A stretch of 64,000 nucleotides of DNA from Blakeslea trispora. Lineage: Eukaryota; Mucoromycota; Mucoromycetes; Mucorales; Choanephoraceae. This document shows, piece by piece, positions 34,185 through 45,248 of this stretch (positions are counted from its first letter, which is position 1; each line of letters starts with the position of its first letter). The notes beneath the pieces were generated by a model. The model saw nothing but the letters and a program-made list of their open reading frames with translations. It was not told where the DNA came from and did no database searches. The translations under genes and the position numbers were made by a program. Where the stretch lies: positions 62,001-126,000 of the forward strand of contig JAIWNE010000043.1 in assembly GCA_025331445.1 (NCBI GenBank), read 5' to 3'.

Positions 34185-35117
34185 ATGGAACATCACTATC
34201 CTTCTGGTAAGATAATATACTACAAAATCAAGAATCTGATGAACTTACAAGAATCAGTGCTTGAACCAACTGAGCAAGACATTCTGTTGATGCTTTCTGC
34301 TAAATGCCATTTGGGTACACAAAACCTAAATCACCGCATGAAACCCTATGTCTTTACCCGTCGTGCTGATGGTGTCCATCTCATTCACCTAGGCAAGACA
34401 TGGGAAAAGATTATGCTGGCAGCTCGTATCTTGGCCATCTTACCTTCTGAATCAATCTATGTCACCTCAAGTGCAACTCAAGGTCGTAGGCCTGCTATCA
34501 AACTAGCCCATTTTTTAGCTGGTCTATCCAATCAAGGTCGATTTGTGCCTGGTACATTCACAAACACACTGGAGGAAGTCTCTTGCTTAGTAGCCATGGA
34601 TCCTATGACGGATTATCAAGCCATCAAAGAGACTGGGTACTGCAACATGCCAGTGATCGCTCTCTGTAACACCCACACCTCTTTGCGTCTGATTGATGTG
34701 GCTATTCCCTGCAACAATCAAGGTACTCAATCGATTGGTCTTGTTTGTTGGCTTCTGGCTCGTACTGTTCTACGCCTACGTGGTCAACTAGACTACAAGA
34801 CTGCTTGGGATGTGATGCCTGATATGTTCTTTTACACAGAACAACCAGAAGAACGATTGGTAGAGGAACAAGAGGCTGATCAATCCAACTTCTATTTTGC
34901 AGAACAATCGAATGATATGACTACTGAATGGGATGCTTCACCTGCAGTTCAATGGGATACCCCTAAAGAACAGATGACAGAAACCCATTGGAATCTAACC
35001 AGTTCACCTACCACAACTGTACCCAGCCCTCCTCCCACTCTGTGGGCAGATGATGTGGCTACTACAGAACCATCTGAAGGATGGGGATCTACTCTGAATA
35101 CATCTCCTACTTGGTAA
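34185..35117 (+). CDS. RPS0: Small-subunit ribosomal protein uS2 (RPS0/RPSA-like), divergent form
   Basis: uS2 sits in the 40S head-platform region and is needed for small-subunit maturation. The frame of 310 codons shows the family core: CHLGTQNLNHRMKPYVFTRR, GVHLIHLGKTWEKIMLAARI, RFVPGTFTN, MPVIALCNTHTSLRLIDVAI, IPCNNQGTQSIGL and ARTVLRLRG, with a long acidic tail holding repeated EW/W motifs as in RPSA. The usual basic run after TFTN is replaced by TLEEVSCLVAMDP, so this copy is unusually divergent. A possible 45-nt intron (34207-34251, GTAAGA...CAAG) would remove IIYYKIKNLMNLQ-type residues and place MEHHYPSE directly before SVLEPTEQDI, which looks more like the family N-terminus. It may be a second paralogue rather than the main RPS0. 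Confidence 0.82.
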   Translation: MEHHYPSGKIIYYKIKNLMNLQESVLEPTEQDILLMLSAKCHLGTQNLNHRMKPYVFTRRADGVHLIHLGKTWEKIMLAARILAILPSESIYVTSSATQGRRPAIKLAHFLAGLSNQGRFVPGTFTNTLEEVSCLVAMDPMTDYQAIKETGYCNMPVIALCNTHTSLRLIDVAIPCNNQGTQSIGLVCWLLARTVLRLRGQLDYKTAWDVMPDMFFYTEQPEERLVEEQEADQSNFYFAEQSNDMTTEWDASPAVQWDTPKEQMTETHWNLTSSPTTTVPSPPPTLWADDVATTEPSEGWGSTLNTSPTW

Positions 35118-35174
35118 AAAAAAAACATTATCTACAATTAAAAGCCTATGGATCACATCCCCTCTTTATTGTTA

Positions 35175-36897
35175 CTATTGTGCTGACTCAATTAAGCTCT
35201 GAATATGTGATTTTCTATGTTCTTTCTCCAGATAAGCTTCACCTACAACAGAACCTATTCGCTCTAAAAGCTGTGTCTTTTCTTGTTCTGAGTAAGTGAG
35301 ATCTTGATCCATACTGTTGTCATCTTTGTCTGAAGAGGGTAGCACTTGATGCTCATGATCTGCCATATGCATCAATACAGCCTATGCATCCTTTTGTTAG
35401 TCTTTTGTTTTCTTTTATGATCTATTGACTTACCACAAGTGCTTCTTTACATTGTGTAGCTTCTTGAATTCTAGCTGGATTCGTGCTCTGAAGGGCATGC
35501 GTCAAACAGTGATCAGTATAGAACTTAATGTTGGGCACCACAAGCACACGAGTCACTTCAGGACCCATTTTGTCTAAACCAATAATAGCACCATAATGTG
35601 TTGTCAATGGACGAGTAGGATCCAAAAAGGCACGTAATAAGGTCTTGGTGATACGAGGCTGTAATGTATGATAGGCTTTTCCATAGCGATGACAGATGGT
35701 GGCAATCAAAGAAGCAGCACGTCGACGTGTAGCCCAATGGTTCTGCTGTTGAGGATTTTCGCAGATAACACGACCTACCATACACGATAAAATAGGTGGA
35801 ATCAACTGATGAAGCTATTCAAAAAAGTAATAAATAACCGTCTATTGACCCTAGAGGCTATAGTGCTTACATAAGGCTCAACAAACAGGTGCTTGTTATG
35901 AAGCAAGGAATGCGACATGGATAACATGGCTTCCAAGACATCCAAATTCTTGTGATTCTGAGTGACTTTTTTGTGAATATGCTGAATAAAATAAGGCAAA
36001 AGTTGATGAAGACCTGGATCCAATCGTAGACTTTCAAATGCCTGTGACTGTAGCTGTTCATCTTCACTCAAGACAGCCTCTGTAATACGCTCAAAGTACA
36101 TTTGAAGTTCTTTGGATAGGACATGCTTTACAAGTGGTTTTACATTGACTTGATCTGTCGTAATACCATTTGAACTAGCATGGTTCTTGGCTCGTTTAGA
36201 CAACAATTCAGCCTTGGCATCTATACAAATCATAAGCATATGAGTGAGGAAGAACAATCTAATCATTGTATAACTGACCACTAGGTGTAGGGTTCTGAGG
36301 AATAGCAGGTTGAACACCTTCAATAGCAAGCCAATGCGCTGTGAAGGTAACATCCAAAGGTATTTTAGGTAAAGGCTTATTGAGTACAGTATCAAAATCC
36401 ACTTCTTCATCATCATTGAAATAAAGATCATTGTTATTGACAGTCGTCTTTCTAAACTTTAAGACATCCCCACAAGCATATCCATACAAGGGCTATGGAA
36501 ATGTCAATATTAAAAAAAATAGAGTGATTCTAGGGTGTTGGCTTACTTCTACGTTCTTGACTCGAAGTGCTGCATTGACATCATCCACAGATAATTTTGT
36601 TCTTTTTGAATGACGCATAAATTTAGATGCTTCCTAAGTGAGCATCAGAGAGAGAGGGGGATATGGATTAGAGCGGTTATAGAGTGAAGCTATTCAAGCT
36701 TACTTGAATCAGTTCATGCACTCGGTATTCAACATCTTGTGCTAAAGCAGTAGCCAGTTCATCCTTTAGATTGGTGATTCCAAGTGATTCACCGATATTC
36801 TAATAGAAACAGTCAACTAAAAGAGAAAAGAGAGGGAGGATTTCACTGCTTCTTTCATTCTGTTTACTTTGATGGTTTCTTTTGGAAATACACTCAT
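35175..36897 (-). CDS. TAF6: TFIID/SAGA subunit TAF6
   Basis: Seven exons: 36868-36897, 36704-36799, 36547-36633, 36279-36492, 35871-36220, 35434-35814, 35175-35381; 454 aa. TAF6 pairs with TAF9 through an H4-like histone fold and is a scaffold of TFIID and SAGA in RNA polymerase II initiation. Residues 1 to about 71 form the fold (MSVFPKETIK, IGESLGITNLKDELATALA, KRTKLSVDDVNAALRVKNVE). A linker (EPLYGYACGDVLKFRK) leads to the C-terminal HEAT domain (QLIPPILSCMVGRVIC, LQPRITKTLLRAFLDP, TTHYGAIIGLDKMGPEVTR), the most conserved part of the family. Exon 4 ends at a weaker GTCAGT donor. It is divergent from the PDRG1-like gene, with only 88 bp between starts. Confidence 0.93.
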
Positions 36898-36985
36898 TTC
36901 GCGTTTTATAAAAAAAAAATAAGATAAAGAAGAAAACTCATTTTTTATTTTTTATATATTTTAATAACAAAAAAAAAAAGGAATC
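36898..36985. promoter_or_regulatory. 88-bp bidirectional promoter region, TAF6 / PDRG1-like
   Basis: The whole space between two opposite start codons is A/T-rich (AAAAAAAAATAAGATAAAG and a TTTTATATATTTTAATAAC stretch). Both genes must share it. No clear TATA or named site is assigned. Confidence 0.5.
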
Positions 36986-37591
36986 ATGTCATCGTTTATG
37001 GCTAATCAGATCGAACAAGGTAAACACACATAGAAAACAACTGTGTCTCTCTCTCTCTCATTTCTTTCTTGCTTTTAGTACTTGCTCAAAAAGAACATTT
37101 AGCTGAAGAAATACTTATTCAGAAACAATCGGTAACAACACAATCTCTTTCTTTTTTTTTTTCTATGAGAGCTAATCTAGAAACATAGGTGATTGATCAT
37201 GACAGAAAACGTAATTCAAATAGAGAAGCACTGAATCAACTCAAAAAGGCACAAGGTAATCAACACAACTACACACAAGTGATAGAAGCTAATGACAACA
37301 CAACAGACAATAAAACATGGGCATTTTTTGGTGATCTATTTATCAAACTACCTACAGAGAATGTCAAGACAATGATTGAGAAAGGTAACCAACACAATAA
37401 AATATTAGAGTCCGCTCTCATAGTTGTCATGGATAGACCAAAAAGCACTGGATGAAAAGATTGACAGAGCAAGAGAGGGAATGAAACAAAATGCAATGGC
37501 CATTCAACGGATTGAAGGCAAAAATCAGATTCATGGCTTTAATCTAAAAGGCATGACAGCAACTGATCTGTACAATTCAGTCCAGTCTTAA
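36986..37591 (+). CDS. PDRG1: PDRG1-like prefoldin-related subunit
   Basis: Exons 36986-37019, 37079-37131, 37189-37384, 37437-37591. The family is a small prefoldin-beta-like coiled-coil protein; in animals PDRG1 is part of the R2TP/prefoldin-like assembly complex. Matches to the family layout: VIDHDRKRNSNREAL, WAFFGDLFIKLP, KTMIEKDQKALDEKI and NQIHGFNLKGM near the end. The 145-aa form keeps an in-frame 33-nt stretch (37256-37288) that also has GT...AG ends; removing it gives 134 aa, closer to the usual size of about 133. The short first exon MSSFMANQIEQ leads into VLAQKEHLAEEIL. Its stop codon overlaps that of the phospholipase D gene. Confidence 0.82.
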
Positions 37592-40500
37592 GTAAAGATG
37601 ATCATGGGTGTGACTGTATCAATAAAGGTACCCTGTAAGAGATTTTCGTCTTTGAGATAGTCCTTGGGGAATAACACCAAGTGACCTTGAATGCCATCGA
37701 GTTGTTGGACAATCTCTTGTTCGCTCAAATAGGGATCAGCCACATGACCAACCTTGACAAGGGTAGGATCAGGTATAAATTTACGGTGCTGTTCATATGT
37801 ATGAATGGTATCATCAGGCACGCAACGGAACAGCTGTCGGTAAATATGGGTATTATCGGTCGCTCGCTTCAACCAGATTTGATAGTAGAATTGATCGGAA
37901 AGAGGATCCAGAGCAGCAGCATCATGGCGTTTCTTGTGGCGTTGATATTGAAAGGTCTCGTAAAAACTAAATGAACGGCTGGCTCGATCGAGTATCTTGA
38001 CAGGACCTTGTGCTTGAATGGACTGAATGTCTTTGGTATTGTCGAAAGGAGGTTGAGTTGGTAGTTGTTTGGCTTGAGGATGAGACTCTACACCTGCCAA
38101 GAGTTGAGACCAATCCTCAAAGCCTAAAAGACCCAAATGTTCTTTCCACAGTTGCATTCGAAGTGTGTGGGCAAATTTAGAGGCTTTGTACTAATAGCAA
38201 AAGAAAAAAAGGTGGGGGAATGAGATCAACAAACCAAAGAGAAAGCTCTTTTTTCTTTTTACCTCTTTTCCATTCATAAAAGAAGTAACGAGTTCAGTAT
38301 CTTCTACCAACATGGCAATTTCGGAATCTCGATTACCAAGTTGGGATCGATCATTGATATTGGCTGAACCCATCAGAACAATACGATCATCCACAATCAT
38401 CAGTTTATCATGAAGATAAAGTAACTCACTGACATAATCATAACGATCATCTTCTACTTCAGGTAAAGAAGACTTGGTTTCGTTAAACGGGTTCTTGAGG
38501 GAATGGGCGGTCGATTGACTGGTCTGAGTTCGAGAGAGTTGAGGTTGATCTTCAAAGGGATCTTCACTAAAGAGTGTGCCACTATCATTGGATAAATTGG
38601 ACTTGGGTACCTTGATTTTACCATGGTTACGTAAACTAAACCAAGAAATATACTGATCTGCATCAATGCCATGTTCTTTCAGCTTCTCGACAATCGAATG
38701 GCCGCCTCGTGAGATAGTGATATATTGAAAATGCATCACATTTCTAGCAGCAGAGGCATCACTGGAAGTCAAATCACCTTCAAAAGCCGGAATCAAGGGA
38801 ATCAACACATAGACTCGGAACTTTTCTTTGCGTGCATGCGCCTTCTTGATTCTCTCGACAAGTGCTTCTGCAATACGGTTCCGAAGTAATTTATCGTCTT
38901 GGGTGGCACTGATGAAAAATTGATTTTCAAAATAAATATAATGCTTGGCATGAGCTATACATTCCATATAAGCATTGTAGATGGAATGTTCTCTTTCGAT
39001 ATCCGAACTCCAACGAGCCGAACTTCTCAACAGTTGAACTCGACAGGTGCCTGTAAAATCCGATTCATCTTCTGCTGCCACATATTCACCTTTAGGCATC
39101 AATAAAGGCAAATGGCGACGATGCATACTCTTTTTGGATTTAATGAAATTCCAACGTTGAATAAAGTGACGAGCAATATCACGCGCAATGGGTCCTACTA
39201 CACCCAATGTCACATCATGCCAAGGCATACGAGGAGTCACTCTTCTATCGACTAATGTCTTGTCATGTTGTGCCACTTGAGGAAAAAAAATTAAAACGAA
39301 ACGCTCTTTTTTTTTTATATGCTGTATGCATGGACTTACCATCAATAAAATCTTTCACTCGAGGATTTGAATAATCTTGACCTGGAAATATTTTATGTGC
39401 ATGCGATTCAGCTGGATAATCAGAGAGTGAATGATGATGTGTATCATAGCGACCGAAACATAGATCTAAACCACCAATGAAGGCAAGTCTGTTATCGACC
39501 ACGACAATCTTTTCATGGTGAGACCAAAACAAGACTGTGTTATCATTGGATAGTTTATGGTCTGGATGACGTTGGACAATGATATTGGGATGTAGATTTT
39601 GAAGCCATTGCTTTGTATGAACAGAATTGATAGTCAAGGCCAATGACATGTCCTTGTAGACAATGATATAGATCTTGACCCCTTCCTTTGCTTTTCGATG
39701 TAAAAGACGATCTAATCTGAATTCTTCGTTTTCTTCAGGAGGCCTTCGTAGATACTAGCATAAAGGTAATGTGTTATCATCATGTACTATTTCTTTCTTT
39801 CTTTCTTTTTTTTTTCAACTACTTACTATTTCAGGAGATAGCCACCAATCAGCTATATAGATCTCTGATTTAGCTGATAAAATAGCTTCAGCCACTGCAT
39901 TGAAATGATCTAATGATAATAAAATAGCATAAGCTAAAACATGTATAAAGAGACACATATGTATTCAGATAGACTTACTTTCACCATCTACAAACCATTT
40001 CACTTTAGCATTGTTTCTGACAGGAGCAAATGAACCAAATCGATGGTTTCGAACCCAGGGACTTTGTCGACGTACTTTCTCAATGCTCTCAATCCATTGA
40101 TCCACTTCTCGTTTGGTTCCTTTGATTTCTATCTTTCTCGATTCATTACTCAAGATAATATGATAACTGCCCAGATAGACACGGGGTTCTGTCATTCGAA
40201 TCTTGAGGGCATTGTCAAACAACAAGACATCGGTTGGCGTCCAAGATGAGGTATCGGTACAGAAAGCCATGTAGGAATCACGAAGGATGATCCATTCTGT
40301 CTTCCAACGATGTGTCTTGAAGATAGAAAAGCAACCGACTGACACATTGTTGATTCGGTTACGTAAGTAGCCTTCTTTCCCCTTCCAACCCATGTCTTGA
40401 ACAATACTGATGGCGGATAGTTCTAGGAACTCACAGATATCTGTACTGATGGCCATATGAGCACGTAGTAACAGTTTTCTTAAATACTGAGTGAGTTCGA

Positions 40501-41777
40501 CACGTTGATGAAGTGCTGCTTTACGTTTGATGCGAGAGACTTCATCCTGAGAGAGTCCGGCTGACTGATGTTCGAGTTCTTCTTTGGCTAATATACCGAT
40601 TGTTGATTTGGCTGTATCGAGCAAGTTGGAAAGTTGATTAGGGAAATTGGGTGGATCAGGTACATAGTCGTACAAGTTGGATTTGAGTTTGAGTTTAATA
40701 TGGAGTGACATAAAGTCAGCAATGCCCCGACGAATCACCCATTTGACATCTCCGTATTGTAATTCCACTCGAAATACCCATTGATTGGCTGGACTGGTAT
40801 CTTCAGAATCAATGACATTGATCTTTGTAAAAGAAAAAGAAAATAGAAGGAATGAGTCATCTCATCTTGATTTCTTTCTTTAAAAATAAGGGATCTTTAC
40901 ATAGATACATTGTAATAAAATAGGTGGCTATTGAATCAACATATATAAAAAAAAAAAGAAAAGAAAAGTATCAATTATCATGACACTACTCTATTTCATC
41001 TATCCATCTTACTAGTCTTTTCCCATATTCATCTTTTGCAAAAGCAGCAAAAAGTGGATCAAAAGCAGGTGGATAATAAGTCGCTAATGTATGAGAAGGT
41101 CCTTCAATCGAGACAGGTGCAGGTGTGGGTGGTGGTGTAAAAGAACGATAGGTCATATGCTTTAAGCGATCCAAGGTACGATCCCAGCGATCCTTAAGCA
41201 TTCGACTGTCCTCTACTTCCACTGACTGATGGTGGTGCTGCATATGGCGATGGGTATGTAAATCAGGTGTCTTTACAGCTGAAGGTATTTGAATGGTAGT
41301 GATTGAGTCTTTTCGTTCTGGGATCGATTGGAAGGGATGTTTGAAATACTCGCTTTCTTCAGCCTGTTGATCGAGTGGATCGATTTGATTCGCTAGATCA
41401 GAAGCAGAAGGCAGCTTCTCTTCTTCTAGATCAGGTAGTTTTATCTCTGTCGGCAAGTCACTTGTGGAATGAAACAGGCTAGTATGTGATTTTGTCGGTG
41501 CTGTGCTATTACCGGGATGGTCTGTACGTACAAGTTCAAATGTATCTCGTTCGTCTTGATCCATGTCGGATGGTTGCTTCATATCTAGAGGGCTAAGAAA
41601 AGAAATACGATTTAAAACACGTTGCCACTGAGAACGTCTGTCCAAAGGGTTACTCGTATCATTGGCGCTATGAAACGTGTCTCTTGGAGAAGACGTGTGT
41701 GAATAGTGATCCTCTTGATGAGGTTCTTGTTTGTAACGAGCAAAGTATTCAGCTGTAGCAGCTATTTGGTTCGACAT
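37588..41777 (-). CDS. PLD1: Phospholipase D, PX-PH type (PLD1/Spo14 family)
   Basis: Seven exons: 41013-41777, 40901-40927, 39979-40822, 39827-39909, 39340-39754, 38263-39275, 37588-38190; 1,249 aa. The enzyme hydrolyses phosphatidylcholine to phosphatidic acid and choline and is usually PI(4,5)P2-dependent, acting in membrane traffic and sporulation. The N-terminal 255 residues are low-complexity. A PX domain starts near 265 ([15 protein letters not shown]), followed by a PH domain ([19 protein letters not shown], then [12 protein letters not shown]). The first HKD motif is [10 protein letters not shown] (His653) with [12 protein letters not shown] after it; the second is [11 protein letters not shown] (His1000) with [11 protein letters not shown]. 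The 27-nt exon 2 (PPILLQCIY) restores the link to [14 protein letters not shown]-repeat (41905-41936) lies upstream of the start, in the 5' leader or promoter. It is divergent from SAC1. Confidence 0.93.
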
Positions 41778-41899
41778 CTTGAGAGGAAAGAGAGAAAGAG
41801 GGGGGAAGGAAGGAAGGGGGGGAGGGAAGAAGAGAAAGAGAAAGGTGAGATATGTGACTGAAAGAATAAGGAGTGAAATAGGAGAAGAGTATAGAAAAT

Positions 41900-41940
<41 letters not shown>

Positions 41941-42644
41941 TTAAGAATCAAAAAGAATAAAGGTTACAAGGCACGAGTTTAAATAAATTGTTATTTTTAA
42001 GTCTGCTGCTAATTAAATAAGTTGATTTGGAAAATCAATCATCTAAGAAATGGGAAAAAGTAAATTTAGTTTGATACAAAGGGCTAAAAAGTAGTCTAAA
42101 ATTTGTTGGTCTGAAATAATAAAAAAAAAAAAAAAGCTTTCTTTGTTAGAAAACAGGCTGCTTTAAAGGGATTGAAATTGATGAGTGGATTCTCTGCCAA
42201 TCACTTACTTTTGTTTGATGCTCTAGTCAGAAAGGGTGTTTAGCGGATAAGGTTTACCCGAAAAAGGAATAGAAGCTTTAAAGGGTCCAGTTGAGTCTTC
42301 TTAGTCTTACAAGGTGCATAAATCTTTTATATCACAGAAAGAGCAGCCTCTGAGCCTGCTTCCTTTGTTTTCTAGGCTATCAAAAGAATAAAGACACCAC
42401 TCACACAATAGTATAACAGTAATGTGTTTCATTCTACTCAACGTTTCCGGCTCTTTTTCAACGCATAGATCAATATCAATTCAAAACATCGCCAATGGAT
42501 CTTGCATGTTGGTCCATTAATTCAACATCCGCCATTGTTTGATTATATTTTTTATATAGAATTTTTTTTTTCTTGCTTGCTTTCTTTCTTTTTTTTTTTC
42601 CTCGTTTTATTTAAAGAAAAGAATTCTTTAAGCTTCATGTAAAC
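41778..42644. promoter_or_regulatory. 867-bp divergent intergenic region, PLD1 / SAC1
   Basis: No gene is seen. It contains an (AG)n run at 41905-41936, a purine-rich GGAAGG patch near 41805-41825, and A- and T-runs at 42119-42135 and 42562-42599. It should hold the promoters of both phosphoinositide-related genes. Confidence 0.45.
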
Positions 42645-45125
42645 ATGATATATGAACAACTTGAACTGTAAGTGAAAGCTGTAACAGAATGATTTTCTCG
42701 ACATTAAGCTAAGCTATTGATTGTTATTTACTGCATTTAAGCCGAGTTACTAATAAAGCTTATCATTTCACACCATTAATTGAACCTGCAAATGAAAAGG
42801 CTGCAACCATCAATTTGGAGACTTTGACAGTTCACCGAGATTCAGGTGAATTACAGCTGAATGGTAGGGCAGTAACAATGTTTCATCTCTTTTTATACAT
42901 AATTTATTAAAAAAAAACAAATAAAGCTCCACTGATGCAGGACAGTAAAGTGGAAAACGAAATGTTAGTGTATGGCATATTAGGCTTTATTCGACTTCAA
43001 GCAGGTAAACAAGACAAAGAAAGAGATTCAACAGATACACTAAAATATGGCATCAAATATGGTTAGGGGAATACATGATTGTTATCACTGGTTGTCAAAA
43101 GATAGGCTCTCTTTTTGAAAATAGCGAGATATTACGTATGACCAACTTTCAGATTCTTTCTGTTGCTCAAACAATGCATCTCTCTAATCAGCAATTTGAT
43201 GACGAGCAAAAGTACATTCAGTTGCTTCAGGATCATCTTGGCAAAAACAATTTCTACTTTTCATACAAATACCCTATCACATTATGTTTGCAAAAGCAAG
43301 CACAAACACTGCACAATCATTGGCGAGATGTAAGCAGTGAAACTATCTTATGCTAAACAGACAATTGACGATTCTTTCTTTTTTTTTCATTTTTGTAATA
43401 TTGCGTATGTAGGCAGATACAAGATTCTTCTGGAACCAATACTTGTGTGAGAAACTCATTCATGCTACTGATCAATCCTCTCAAAATGTAAATTCAATCG
43501 CACACTATTATATCAAAGCAACTAATTTCTATTTTAGTTTAGCGCCTTTATTTTGCCTGTCATACAAGGATGTAAGTTACACAACCCTCTTTTTGTCTTC
43601 CTAAATGACAATTTACACAATTTTTTTTTGGGAATAGTCGTGTCGATTACTTCCACTGTGATCAATAGTAGAGCTGTCACATTTTCTTTGATCAGTCGAA
43701 GAAGTCAAGAGCGTGCTGGTACACGCTTCTTTTCTCGAGGCTTAGATGAACATGGATTCGCTTCAAATTTTGTAGAGACAGAGCAACTTATCCTTTGCGA
43801 CCCTTCCAAATCATTATCTCACAACAATCTCATCCGTGCTTCCCATGTTCAAACGCGTGGAAGTTTGCCGGCTTTATGGGCACAGATACCGAACCTCAAA
43901 TACATACCTCGTCTCTGGTACAATGCCAACATTTCAGATGAGCAAGTACTAAACGCCTCTCGACTCCATTTTGATCAGCAATGCAAATACTATGGTCCTC
44001 AAGTACTAGTGAATCTTGTCAACACGCACGGATACGAACAGCCAATGGGACAGCTCTATGCATCTATTGTGAAACAACTGGCAGATCCAGATTTGAAGTA
44101 TGTTCATTTCGACTTTCATCGAGAGTGCCGCAAGATGCGTTGGCATCGTGTTCAGTTGCTGATTGATCAGTTAGAACCGGACCTTAAGAATCAAGGCTAT
44201 TGTCTTTATGATGCAACAGAGAGGCCTAGTTTATGTCAACTACAAAACTCAGTCATCAGGTCCAACTGCATGGATTGTCTGGACAGAACTAATGTTGTAC
44301 AGAGTACAATTGGTAGATGGGTTTTAAATCGACAATTGAGAGATTTAGGTATATTACAATCAACAGAAGTGGTAGAAAATGATGAAGCATTTTTACAAAC
44401 CTTTAAGCATGGTAAATTAATCAAGGAAGGAGATAAGCAGACGCTTTTATTGCAAAGAAATTTGTTGCTGACCTTCTTTTTTTTTTGTTATAGTCTGGGC
44501 AGACAATGCAGATGCTTTGAGTTTTCCTTATTCTGGAACAGGCGCTCTCAAGACAGATTTTACACGTACAGGAAGACGCACACGGATAGGCATGATAAAC
44601 GATTTCAATAATTCAGCCATTCGATACATCAAAAACAACTATTTGGATGGCTCACGACAGGATAGCATAGACTTGTTTCTAGGAAAATATAGAGTTCCAA
44701 CTGTCTCTGCCAATAGTCCCTTCAAGACATCACCTTCTTATTTCATGATCAAGCTAGTGCCTTTGATTATGTTGGTTTCCTTTGTTCTGTTTCTGATGAT
44801 TCTGTTTCATTCAGCCTTGTTTAATATTGAATCCTCATTAGTGTATCTCTTTTCATTATCATTGTGCTTTTCTATTGGTGTGACGTGCTGGTTATATATT
44901 CAACAGAACGTATCTACCTTTGTTGATTGGCCCAAACTTGTTCCTGTGTACCAGTCGAACCAACTCCCTGATACACAGCATTATGCAACTTCTCAGACAC
45001 CAAATATTTTCCACAAAACCACAAAAGACTTGCGTAACTGGACTATGCGTCGCAATAGCTCAACTATACTTAGTGAAGTGGAGCAAGGCTATGAACTTAT
45101 GCCACCATTGAAAAAAAATACATGA
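42645..45125 (+). CDS. SAC1: Sac1-type phosphoinositide phosphatase
   Basis: Eight exons: 42645-42667, 42742-42863, 42927-43004, 43067-43329, 43413-43487, 43538-43571, 43638-44411, 44494-45125; 666 aa. Sac1 dephosphorylates PI4P at the ER/Golgi. The SAC domain runs from the N-terminus (VYGILGFIRLQAG, EYMIVITGCQKIGSLF) through SRRSQERAGTRFFSRGLDE and FVETEQLIL to the catalytic P-loop NCMDCLDRTN with Cys409 and Arg415 (CX5R[T/S]). WADNADALSFPYSGTGALK and RTRIGMINDF follow. Two hydrophobic segments near the C-terminus (LVPLIMLVSFVLFLMILF and VYLFSLSLCFSIGVTCWL) form the ER anchor. All introns are in phase. The alpha-galactosidase gene starts only 123 bp downstream. Confidence 0.93.
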
Positions 45126-45248
45126 TATTTTACTTATAAAGAAAGTAGTACTGGGAATAAACATCATTTAGAACAATATATCTGTGTTTTTTTTTTCTTT
45201 TTTTTCGCTTTTTCTTTTCTTTTAATTTTCTGTTCGTATTTAGATTCT

